From the NCBI RefSeq assembly GCF_003611035.1, contig NZ_CP030033.1, forward strand, positions 1,860,001 through 1,924,000: DNA of 64,000 bases. The letters are read 5' to 3'. A model generated the notes under the pieces. That model made no database searches and was not told where the DNA came from. It worked only from the letters and a program-made list of their open reading frames with translations. A program made the translations under genes and the position numbers. Of the stretch, positions 57,301 to 64,000 are shown piece after piece (positions within the stretch are counted from its first letter, which is position 1; every line of letters begins with the position of its first letter). The DNA is from Cryobacterium soli. GTDB lineage: Bacteria > Actinomycetota > Actinomycetes > Actinomycetales > Microbacteriaceae.

Positions 57301-59103
57301 TTAACAGGTCATATCCAGTTTCTTTGTTTCATTTCTGTGAATTACGGGTGTCATTTGCAGTTCCAAGTCACCGTCCAACGGAGCGGCGCCCAGCCAGTTA
57401 AAGCGGAGTTTTGTGCTCTGTCCAGGCGCTAGTTCAACGGTCAGCGCACTCACCTGGTAACCGTCGTCGGTAGCCGGGAGGTATGGCGCCGCGTCGCCGT
57501 CCTGAGTCACACCAAGGTTCTGAGTCTCCGGTGAGGAGTACGCGGACACGATGGTCTTCACGTTCCCCGGTGACACTCCGACCTGAGTTCCACCCGTGAC
57601 ATATTTCGGTAATGTGGTCGCGGCATCGAGGGGTGCAGTGTTGGTCAGAGTAACCTCTACTGCGAAGTTCGGGCGTTTGTCGTTCCGGCAGGTAACCTGT
57701 CCCACGCTCGTGGACACGTCCAGATAGGTGTCCATCTTCGCCCCGGTCGCATCGTTCAGATACAGTCCGAACCGCTGGGTGTCGGCGTCGCTCGCCGGGA
57801 GCCCGCCAGCGAGAGTGGTGTCAGCCAGAACGGCCTGCTCGGCTTCCGCAGCGCTCCACACCAAGACGCGATGTTCTGCGCCCGCCTTGGCGAGTGCGCT
57901 GATCAGAGCAACAGGGTCTGCGCCGCCGCCGGCGACAGACGAGAATACCGCCGCCGCCGCCGACGCAAAGAACTCGTCCTGCTCTTTCGGTTCCTCGAAT
58001 CGCTGATAGACATCGGTGAGAAGCAGGCTCACGGCGTTGTCCGTCGTCAGCGAATCGCCGGACGGTAGAGCGATGGGGCCGGTTGCGGCAAGGACGTAGC
58101 CAAGCGCGACAGGGTCGATGGAGAGAACACCGTCAACCTCGAGCCCATACTGCAGCTGCCACATCTCCCGAGCGAGCGCGGCTGAGAGCGGAAAACTGGG
58201 AGTGAGCCCGACATTCAGCATGTACTGACCGGTTATCGATCCGTATAGGTTGCGAGTGTCGGTGGGCAGTTCGAGCACAGACTCCGGGTGTCGCGGAAAG
58301 CTGGCGCCTGAGGCTTGCTGGGTGAGCTGGATAGTTCCGTTTTCCGTGTGGACCAATGCAACGGCTCCCATAATGCCGCCGGACGAACGTAATTCGGCAG
58401 GGTTCTGAAAGAGCACCAGGTAGTTGCGCGGACCGTTGGCGCCCAACATGGTGGGCACCGTACGCACAGCCTTGTCGACCACGTCGAGCGCTGGCTCGGC
58501 TGAATCGACTGCGTTGCCCAACCGCCCGACCGCGTGAGCAACCTGCTCGATAGTGCCGTCAGAGTCAATCGCGGCGACTTGAGTTTGAGCGGCGCGGATC
58601 GCGCTGAGCGCCTGCGAGACGGCCGGCTGAGCGTCGATAAGGGGCTGGACGTCGATAACTCCGTCGACAGGCCGAAAATCGTCAACGGAAATCCGGCCGG
58701 CAGCTTCGGAGAGCGGGCCGATACCGTTCTCTGCAAGCTTGTCCACGACGGCCGCCAATTGGCGAACGACCGTGAGGTTGGGCCCCAGTGCGGGGATCGC
58801 CTCGAAGGCTTGCCACACCGGATCGCTGGTGAGCTCCGCAGCAGACGCTGCTCGAGCCGTCAAGTCTTCACCGGTTCGCCGGGCCGCTTCGCTCTCCCCG
58901 GCGATTACCTGCCTCTGCATGGCGCTGGCCAACGGAATCGCCGCTTCAAGTTCAGCCCTAGCGAGCCACGCTCGCACCCCCACCCACGCGACGAGTCCAA
59001 CGACGATCACGACGATCGTCAACGCGAGAAGGATGACGGTCTTCCTGCGTCCGCGTCGGGCGCGCCGACTGCTGCGTGGACGCGTGGCGGGGGGACTATC
59101 CAC
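57301..59103 (-). CDS. DUF4012 family membrane protein
   Basis: A 600-residue protein with an Arg-rich head (R-R-A-R-R-G-R-R-K), one membrane helix (about residues 24-46), then a large extracellular domain typical of DUF4012 (N-Y-L-V-L-F-Q-N-P-A-E-L-R-S-S-G-G, and Y-G-S-I-T-G-Q-Y). Found in polysaccharide loci of many actinobacteria, role unknown. Start follows the fcl copy 2 stop by only 3 bases, so they form one transcript, and the junction is where the direct repeat ends. Confidence 0.85.
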   Translation of the reverse strand: MDSPPATRPRSSRRARRGRRKTVILLALTIVVIVVGLVAWVGVRAWLARAELEAAIPLASAMQRQVIAGESEAARRTGEDLTARAASAAELTSDPVWQAFEAIPALGPNLTVVRQLAAVVDKLAENGIGPLSEAAGRISVDDFRPVDGVIDVQPLIDAQPAVSQALSAIRAAQTQVAAIDSDGTIEQVAHAVGRLGNAVDSAEPALDVVDKAVRTVPTMLGANGPRNYLVLFQNPAELRSSGGIMGAVALVHTENGTIQLTQQASGASFPRHPESVLELPTDTRNLYGSITGQYMLNVGLTPSFPLSAALAREMWQLQYGLEVDGVLSIDPVALGYVLAATGPIALPSGDSLTTDNAVSLLLTDVYQRFEEPKEQDEFFASAAAAVFSSVAGGGADPVALISALAKAGAEHRVLVWSAAEAEQAVLADTTLAGGLPASDADTQRFGLYLNDATGAKMDTYLDVSTSVGQVTCRNDKRPNFAVEVTLTNTAPLDAATTLPKYVTGGTQVGVSPGNVKTIVSAYSSPETQNLGVTQDGDAAPYLPATDDGYQVSALTVELAPGQSTKLRFNWLGAAPLDGDLELQMTPVIHRNETKKLDMTC

Positions 59104-59106
59104 GCC

Positions 59107-60102
59107 TTACTCGCGCAGGTTGTTGGTGTGGTCGCGGTACCACTGCACGGTCGAGCGCAGTCCGTCCTCGAGGCCGATGTTGGCCGTCCACCCCGCCTGG
59201 GCGAGTTTGCTGACGTCGAGGAGTTTCTGCGGGGTCCCGTCGGGCTTGTCGGTGTCCCACAAGGTCTCCCCCGTAAAGCCCACAACCCGGGCGATGGTCT
59301 CAGCGATCTCCTTGATCGTGACATCACTGCCGGTACCCACGTTGACCTGCTCAGGCCCGTCGTAGTGCTCCATCAAATGCAAGCACGCCTCAGCCATGTC
59401 GTCCACGTGCAAGAACTCCCGACGCGGCGTGCCCGTGCCCCAGTTCGTGACACTAGACGCACCAGAAGCCACAGCCTCGTCATAACGCCGAATCAACGCC
59501 GGCAACACATGTGAGCCCTTGGGCGAGAAGTTATCGCCAGGCCCATACAAGTTCGTCGGCATCGCCGAGATCCACGGCAACCCGTACTGACGCCGCACCG
59601 CCTGGATCTGCAAGATCCCGGCGATCTTCGCGATCGCATACGCGTCGTTCGTGGGCTCGAGATGACCAGTCAGCAGCGTGTCCTCACGGATCGGCTGCGG
59701 CGCCAAACGCGGGTAAATGCACGAAGAACCCAGGAACAACAACCGCTCCACCCCATACTTCAGGGCCGCGTCGAGCACGTTGACCTGAATACGGAGGTTA
59801 TCGCTGAGGAAATCCACCGGATACGTACTATTAGCCAGAATCCCGCCGACCTTCGCCGCAGCCAACACCACGTACTTCGGTGTGGTCTCTTCGAAGAACG
59901 CGAACACCGCATCCCGGTCCTTCAAATCCAACTCCGCCGAACTGCGGCCGACAAGGTCAGTGAAACCCTCCGACTCCAGGCGCCGCCAGATCGCGGACCC
60001 CACCAAACCCCGGTGCCCGGCGACGTAGAACCGGGCATCCCGATCCAACGCCGCCGGGGTGAACGCGACCTGATCGCGAGCGTCAGCCACAGACACGGTC
60101 AT
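59107..60102 (-). CDS. fcl: GDP-L-fucose synthase (copy 2)
   Basis: 331 residues, identical to copy 1 except for loss of the last Lys. The same SDR motifs (G-H-R-G-L-V-G-S; S-S-C-I-Y-P; Y-A-I-A-K). It ends directly before the DUF4012 gene, unlike copy 1, which ends in a convergent terminator. The pair gmd-fcl-wcaI here is next to other polysaccharide genes, so this may be the native position. Confidence 0.93.
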   Translation of the reverse strand: MTVSVADARDQVAFTPAALDRDARFYVAGHRGLVGSAIWRRLESEGFTDLVGRSSAELDLKDRDAVFAFFEETTPKYVVLAAAKVGGILANSTYPVDFLSDNLRIQVNVLDAALKYGVERLLFLGSSCIYPRLAPQPIREDTLLTGHLEPTNDAYAIAKIAGILQIQAVRRQYGLPWISAMPTNLYGPGDNFSPKGSHVLPALIRRYDEAVASGASSVTNWGTGTPRREFLHVDDMAEACLHLMEHYDGPEQVNVGTGSDVTIKEIAETIARVVGFTGETLWDTDKPDGTPQKLLDVSKLAQAGWTANIGLEDGLRSTVQWYRDHTNNLRE

Positions 60103-61058
60103 GGTTACTTAGTTCCCCAGCTCGTCAGCTTGACCTCATCGATCCACGGACGACCAGCGTGCTCCAACGCCGCAATATCAGCGTCAACCATGATGCGAGC
60201 CAGCTCAGCCGTGTCGACCTCAGCCTTCCACCCCAGCTTCGCTTCAGCCTTGGACGCGTCACCAACAAGAGCGTCCACCTCGGTCGGACGCAAGTACCGC
60301 TCATCAAAGCGCACGTGCTCTTCCCAGTTCAACCCAGCGTGACTGAACGAGGTCTCCACAAAGTCACGCACGGTGAAGTTCCCACCCGTGGCGAGGACGA
60401 AGTCATCCGGCTCGTCAGCCTGCAGCATCCGCCACATGCCTTCCACATACTCAGCCGCGTAACCCCAGTCCCGGATCGAGTCCAGGTTGCCCAAGTACAC
60501 GTGGTCCTGCTTCCCAGCCTTGATCGCCGCGACCGCACGAGTGATCTTGCGCGTCACGAACGTCTCACCACGACGCGGAGACTCGTGGTTGAACAGGATC
60601 CCGTTCACCGCGAACATGTCATACGCCTCGCGGTAGTTCTTCGTCACCCAGTACGAATACACCTTCGCCGCACCATACGGCGAACGCGGGTAGAACGGAG
60701 TCTCCTCGTTCTGCGGCGGCGGAGTCGCACCAAACATCTCCGAACTCGACGCCTGATAGAACCGCGTCGTGATCCCCGACATCCGCACCGCTTCCAACAA
60801 ACGAATGGTGCCCATACCCGTGGTGTCACCCGTGTGCTCAGGCTCATCGAAGGACACCCGCACATGCGACTGCGCGGCCAAGTTATAGACCTCGTCCGGC
60901 TGAATCTCGGCCAACAACGTCACCAGACGCGAACCATCAGACAGGTCACCGTAGTGCAAGAACAACTTCGCCGCCGGGTCATGCGGGTCAACATACAGGT
61001 GATCAATCCGCGACGTATTAAACGTCGACGCACGACGAATCAAACCATGAACCTCGTA
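59110..61058 (-). repeat. Direct repeat A (fcl-gmd), copy 2
   Basis: Counterpart of 43405-45353 (offset 15,705 bases), no difference seen over about 1,949 bases. Abrupt breakpoints at both ends, one inside gmd near codon 25 and the other at the last codon of fcl. Confidence 0.9.
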
Positions 61059-61136
61059 CCCCTTAGCGAGCAACAGCTCAGCCAAATAAGAACCATCCTG
61101 GCCCGTAATACCAGTAATAAGCGCGCGCTTAGTCAA
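60105..61136 (-). CDS. gmd: GDP-mannose 4,6-dehydratase (copy 2)
   Basis: 343 residues from a TTG at 61136, the codon that aligns with the ATG of copy 1; GGGGG lies about 7 bases before it. An ATG at 61175 would add 13 unrelated residues. Protein sequence is the same as copy 1 from residue 2 on. Several synonymous changes in the first 78 bases set it apart from copy 1 at DNA level. Confidence 0.93.
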   Translation of the reverse strand: MTKRALITGITGQDGSYLAELLLAKGYEVHGLIRRASTFNTSRIDHLYVDPHDPAAKLFLHYGDLSDGSRLVTLLAEIQPDEVYNLAAQSHVRVSFDEPEHTGDTTGMGTIRLLEAVRMSGITTRFYQASSSEMFGATPPPQNEETPFYPRSPYGAAKVYSYWVTKNYREAYDMFAVNGILFNHESPRRGETFVTRKITRAVAAIKAGKQDHVYLGNLDSIRDWGYAAEYVEGMWRMLQADEPDDFVLATGGNFTVRDFVETSFSHAGLNWEEHVRFDERYLRPTEVDALVGDASKAEAKLGWKAEVDTAELARIMVDADIAALEHAGRPWIDEVKLTSWGTK

Positions 61137-61267
61137 TAGATCCCCCAGGGGTCTCGGGCAACAGCGATCGGACAAGTCGTCCGTCGACGTTGCCGGGCTG
61201 TTTCACTTCAAAGCTGAGCATATGGATTCGACCGCTGTGACGCAAACGGGGGTGACGAATAGCATCG

Positions 61268-62554
61268 TCAACCTTTGGGCGAACGAGCAACTAGCGCATG
61301 AATCCAGGTCATAAACCGGTCGATGGCAGCGGTCTCGCTGAGGACATCGGTACGGTAACGAAAACCATTAGCACCCATCGCGAGTGAGAGCCCAGGGTCC
61401 GCTCCGAGAGCGAGCGCTGCGTCAAGAAGAGCCTGGGGATCACCGGCCCGAACGATCCGACCGCCTTCCGCCGTCTCAATCTCACTTGCTGTGAGGCCCT
61501 CTGGGTCCGTTGCCCCGATAACCGGGCGAGCAGCGTTAAAGTAGGACGTAAGTTTGCTTGGTACAGCCATTTCCGACACACCGGGTTTCTCGTTGACGAG
61601 CAGCACATCCGCCGCTGCCAACGCGTCCTGAAACCCGTTGTCGTCAAGCGACCCGATGAACTGGAGGCGAGAGATGCTCGCGCCAAGGGCCTGGAGCTCG
61701 TTTCGCTGGCTGCCGTTGCCCAAGAGCACGAACCGCACCGCACTATCCTGTTCCTCGGCCAATCGAGCAGCCTCGACCACGTTCTCGAGGCCTTGTTTGA
61801 CACCCATGTTGCCGGCGTGCAGAACCACCGTCTCTCCATCGGCCCAGCCATGGAGCGCTCTCGTGATGGCAACGTCCGTGGGAGGAGCTGGGTCAAGGTG
61901 AGTCCAGTTTCGCACGACCTCAATGCTCTCTGGTCGGACGCCCAGCCGCCGGCTCAAGTACTCTCCGAAGCGGTCGTGGATTACGACAACACCGGAGGCG
62001 GCTCTGAGGGTTGCCCTCTCTACCGAGGCGATGAGGTTTGCGACGGGTCCACTTCCCATGCCCGTCTCGGTGATGCCGAGACTGTAGATGTCCTGCACCC
62101 AGATGTTTACCACGGGCTTACGCGGGCCGAACCTAGCCCGGAGCATGGCAATGGCCGTAGAAAACAATGCAGGCGACACCATTATGACCACGTCCGGCCG
62201 GCCCCATCGTGCAAACAGCAATCGCAACCCGAACGACAGTTCGGACACGAGCCGGTTAAACCCTCCCGGGTTTGACGGAACGTAGTGTCGAAGCCGAGTG
62301 ACATCCACAGCATCAATCACCTCAGTGCTTTTCCAGCGGCCATATCCGGGGCGTATTTTCCACTCCGGGTAGTGGGGATGAGATGTGAGCGTAGACACTG
62401 TCATGCCTCGTTGCGCCAGGCCTCGCGCTAGAGCGCTCGTGTACGGCGAGATGCCGGTTGATTCCGGGACATAGTTGAGCCCGATAACCAACACTTTCAG
62501 TTGCTGATCATTGTTGGTCCCACTACGCGACTGTTGCGCCTCGGCCCGGCTCAT
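61268..62554 (-). CDS. WcaI/WbuB-like glycosyltransferase (GT4)
   Basis: A 428-residue GT-B enzyme, N-terminal L-N-Y-V-P-E-S-T-G-I-S-P-Y-T, then V-V-N-I-W-V-Q-D-I-Y-S-L-G, and a C-terminal sugar-nucleotide domain with H-A-G-N-M-G and K-P-G-V-S-E-M-A-V-P-S-K. WcaI and WbuB transfer fucose or N-acetyl-fucosamine onto lipid-linked glycans. As the first gene upstream of gmd-fcl it may transfer the GDP-fucose made there; this is inference. No membrane segment. Confidence 0.85.
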   Translation of the reverse strand: MSRAEAQQSRSGTNNDQQLKVLVIGLNYVPESTGISPYTSALARGLAQRGMTVSTLTSHPHYPEWKIRPGYGRWKSTEVIDAVDVTRLRHYVPSNPGGFNRLVSELSFGLRLLFARWGRPDVVIMVSPALFSTAIAMLRARFGPRKPVVNIWVQDIYSLGITETGMGSGPVANLIASVERATLRAASGVVVIHDRFGEYLSRRLGVRPESIEVVRNWTHLDPAPPTDVAITRALHGWADGETVVLHAGNMGVKQGLENVVEAARLAEEQDSAVRFVLLGNGSQRNELQALGASISRLQFIGSLDDNGFQDALAAADVLLVNEKPGVSEMAVPSKLTSYFNAARPVIGATDPEGLTASEIETAEGGRIVRAGDPQALLDAALALGADPGLSLAMGANGFRYRTDVLSETAAIDRFMTWIHALVARSPKG

Positions 62555-62963
62555 GATGGAGACACAGAATCACCCAGTTGGGGTACACCGAAGAGCACCC
62601 CACACATTGCTACGTCGTGTCTCACGTGAATCACGCCCTCAGTAATCTAACCCTGACATTGGAACCGCATCCCCTGCACCCCCGTTTGGGTGGCTGGCGG
62701 AGAAGGGTCCAGCCTACCGATCGTGAGTGGCGCTCGATTGACTCAAGAGGTCGTAGGGGTAAATTGGCGATTCCGATCCCGTTACGAGCAGCCGCGCCAA
62801 CTCGGTGCGAGGAGGCTTCCGGGCGGGCTTCTTGCCTTCGCGAAAAGACCTCACCCCGCGTTCTTGGAGGCTATTACGCTCGCTAAACCGGAGTCGACGG
62901 AGACGATGCACCTTGTCGACGTGAGCGTCTGAAATCCGAACTTCAGAACAGACGTTTCGCTAA
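62555..62963. other. Gene-free interval in the polysaccharide locus
   Basis: About 400 bases with no convincing gene; short frames here lack ribosome sites and family resemblance. Probably the promoter for the glycosyltransferase gene and the region after the acyltransferase gene. Confidence 0.5.
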
Positions 62964-63626
62964 CTACTCGGGGCGTACTGAACCGGTAGTTCTTGAAAAG
63001 TAGAGCCCCGTTAGCCCCTCTTTCACTGGACGCGCCCTGTTCTGAACGTACAGAGCGGACTGTTGGGACAGATCGCCTGCGAGTGTCGCCCCCATTCCAG
63101 TTACTATCCCGTGTCCGATTCGGGTACCGGGTGCCACGTTCGTATTGGAGGAAATCAGGCATCTGTCGCCAATCACAATCGACCTCGTCCGCTGCACTGC
63201 TCGGTTCCAGTCGATGCCATGCGTTACGAAGGTACTCCGCACACCTGCAATCGTGGTGTATTCGCCCACATAGATGCCACCACTCACATCTGCGTAATGT
63301 CTGGAGGTGAAGGCGCTATGCCTTCCCAAGATGAACTCCCCACGTCCGCCAGACGCTATCAGCTCCCTGGACGCAGATATCCAGTTCCACTGCCCGATGA
63401 CGCTGTCGGGGCCCAGTTCAATCCTCTGCACGTCGCGGAAGACGTTGAATGGGCCTATGCGACTGTTCTTTGCGGCTGTGAGATTTCGAACTCCAAGAAT
63501 AAGACACGGGCCGATTGATGCCGACCTGTCAATCGAAAATCCAACCCTATTCAGCAGTACATTCTTAGTGGGAGATGCTGGCAGAAGCCCAAGGAGCGCA
63601 ATCGCCATGTTCTTAACACTGCCCAT
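62964..63626 (-). CDS. Hexapeptide-repeat acyltransferase
   Basis: A 220-residue left-handed beta-helix protein, ATG at 63626 behind GGGAG. Hexad pattern (I-G-P-F-N-V, I-G-Q-W-N-W, V-G-E-Y-T-T-I, I-G-D-R-C-L-I, I-G-H-G-I-V) and H-G-I-D-W-N with a likely catalytic His. WcaF-like O-acetyltransferases of exopolysaccharide operons look like this. It probably acetylates a sugar of the polymer. N-terminal 20 residues are hydrophobic. Confidence 0.8.
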   Translation of the reverse strand: MGSVKNMAIALLGLLPASPTKNVLLNRVGFSIDRSASIGPCLILGVRNLTAAKNSRIGPFNVFRDVQRIELGPDSVIGQWNWISASRELIASGGRGEFILGRHSAFTSRHYADVSGGIYVGEYTTIAGVRSTFVTHGIDWNRAVQRTRSIVIGDRCLISSNTNVAPGTRIGHGIVTGMGATLAGDLSQQSALYVQNRARPVKEGLTGLYFSRTTGSVRPE

Positions 63627-63722
63627 TTAAATCTCCCGGAAACATGTCTCGTCAGCACCGCACGGGCGCAGATGCCGTCTGACTATCGTACAGTCGAGCC
63701 AGGCAGCCCCAGCTCTCAACCA

Positions 63723-64000
63723 CTAGTCGATACGGCGCGCAGGTATGCCGACAACCGTTGATCCAGCCAGCACATCGCGAGTCACGACCGAGTTGGCGCC
63801 AATGCATGAGTCGTCACCGACGTTCATGTAGCCAATGACCTTCGCCCCTGCACCTATCATCACCCGATCGCCAATGACCGGGTAGCGATGATCCGCGCGT
63901 GAATCGGCATACTTGTCACCGAGGGTGACTTGTTGAAGAATCGTGCAATCGTCTCCGATCCGGACGCCATTGCCGACAACGACTCCATTCGGATGCGGAA
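63723..64000 (-). CDS. Serine-acetyltransferase-like hexapeptide acyltransferase, 5' end missing
   Basis: About 91 C-terminal residues; the rest is beyond the window. H-P-N-G-V-V-V-G-N-G-V-R-I-G and G-D-K-Y-A-D-S-R-A-D-H-R-Y-P-V-I-G-D show the CysE/WcaB-type hexapeptide repeats with the catalytic-type His. Next to the other acyltransferase in a polysaccharide locus, it is more likely a sugar O-acetyltransferase than a cysteine-biosynthesis enzyme. Confidence 0.75.
   Translation of the reverse strand, partial: PHPNGVVVGNGVRIGDDCTILQQVTLGDKYADSRADHRYPVIGDRVMIGAGAKVIGYMNVGDDSCIGANSVVTRDVLAGSTVVGIPARRID

Noticed and set aside
45354..59109. Composite transposon bounded by the gmd-fcl repeats
   Set aside because: No transposase or terminal inverted repeats; the repeats are metabolic genes, so homologous recombination is the better explanation.
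62578..62932. Short open frames between the glycosyltransferase and the acyltransferase
   Set aside because: No ribosome sites or protein-like composition.
1..64000. CRISPR arrays, retrons or diversity-generating elements
   Set aside because: No regularly spaced repeats, reverse transcriptase or template/variable repeat pairs were seen.

Overview
The window is GC-rich chromosomal DNA from an actinobacterium, most likely Microbacteriaceae and Cryobacterium-like (inferred, not searched). Supporting signs are dense gene packing with 1- to 4-base overlaps, many genes that look leaderless, a 6C small RNA, an IdeR/DtxR-type iron box, a tad pilus operon with a DUF4244 pilin and two TadE-like proteins, DUF4177, DUF6907 and an LAxTG wall-sorting signal.

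Layout. Positions 1-9.7 kb are the end of a prophage: tail genes, two SGNH hydrolases, a lysis cassette (M23-type endolysin, XhlA-like protein, r1t-type holin), a YD-repeat protein, a counter-oriented lipoprotein with its own promoter, and a divergent pair of HTH genes with a palindrome between them. This ends at the 3' end of tRNA-Thr(CGT), the probable attachment site. From 9.8 to 17.2 kb, on the minus strand, lie a TetR regulator, a secreted SlpD/E-type peptidase, holB, tmk and topA. From 17.7 to 30.7 kb a minus-strand tad operon (tadA, fused tadBC, then pilin and two tadE-like genes) is interrupted by a plus-strand siderophore island of about 9.4 kb: AraC regulator, IdeR box, binding lipoprotein, two permeases, ATPase, a heterodimeric ABC transporter and a siderophore-interacting reductase. 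A 6C RNA and acetyl-CoA synthetase follow at 31.0-33.3 kb.

From 33.4 to 43.3 kb are an acyltransferase, RidA with DUF4177, two near-duplicate class A penicillin-binding proteins with PASTA domains around a metallophosphoesterase, tRNA-Pro(CGG) and an MFS exporter. From 43.4 to 64 kb is a surface-polysaccharide region. The GDP-fucose pair gmd-fcl occurs twice as direct repeats, apparently identical over about 1.95 kb and 15.7 kb apart. Between the copies are a VanZ-like protein, a histidine kinase / membrane partner / response regulator triad, small regulators, an LCP ligase, a frameshifted galU, UDP-glucose dehydrogenase, a HAD phosphatase, a surface protein with an LASTG signal and a DUF4012 protein. 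Beyond the second copy are a WcaI/WbuB-like glycosyltransferase and two hexapeptide acyltransferases.

How it fits together: the right third probably makes and anchors a fucose-containing, O-acylated exopolysaccharide, with UDP-glucuronate as another likely precursor. The siderophore island takes up and reduces iron-siderophores but has no synthesis genes here. The most unusual signals are the ABC pair whose motif losses complement each other, the tad operon split, the homogenised gmd-fcl repeats, the three-gene sensory unit with an apparently ATPase-less kinase-like middle protein, and a promoter pattern predicting many leaderless mRNAs.
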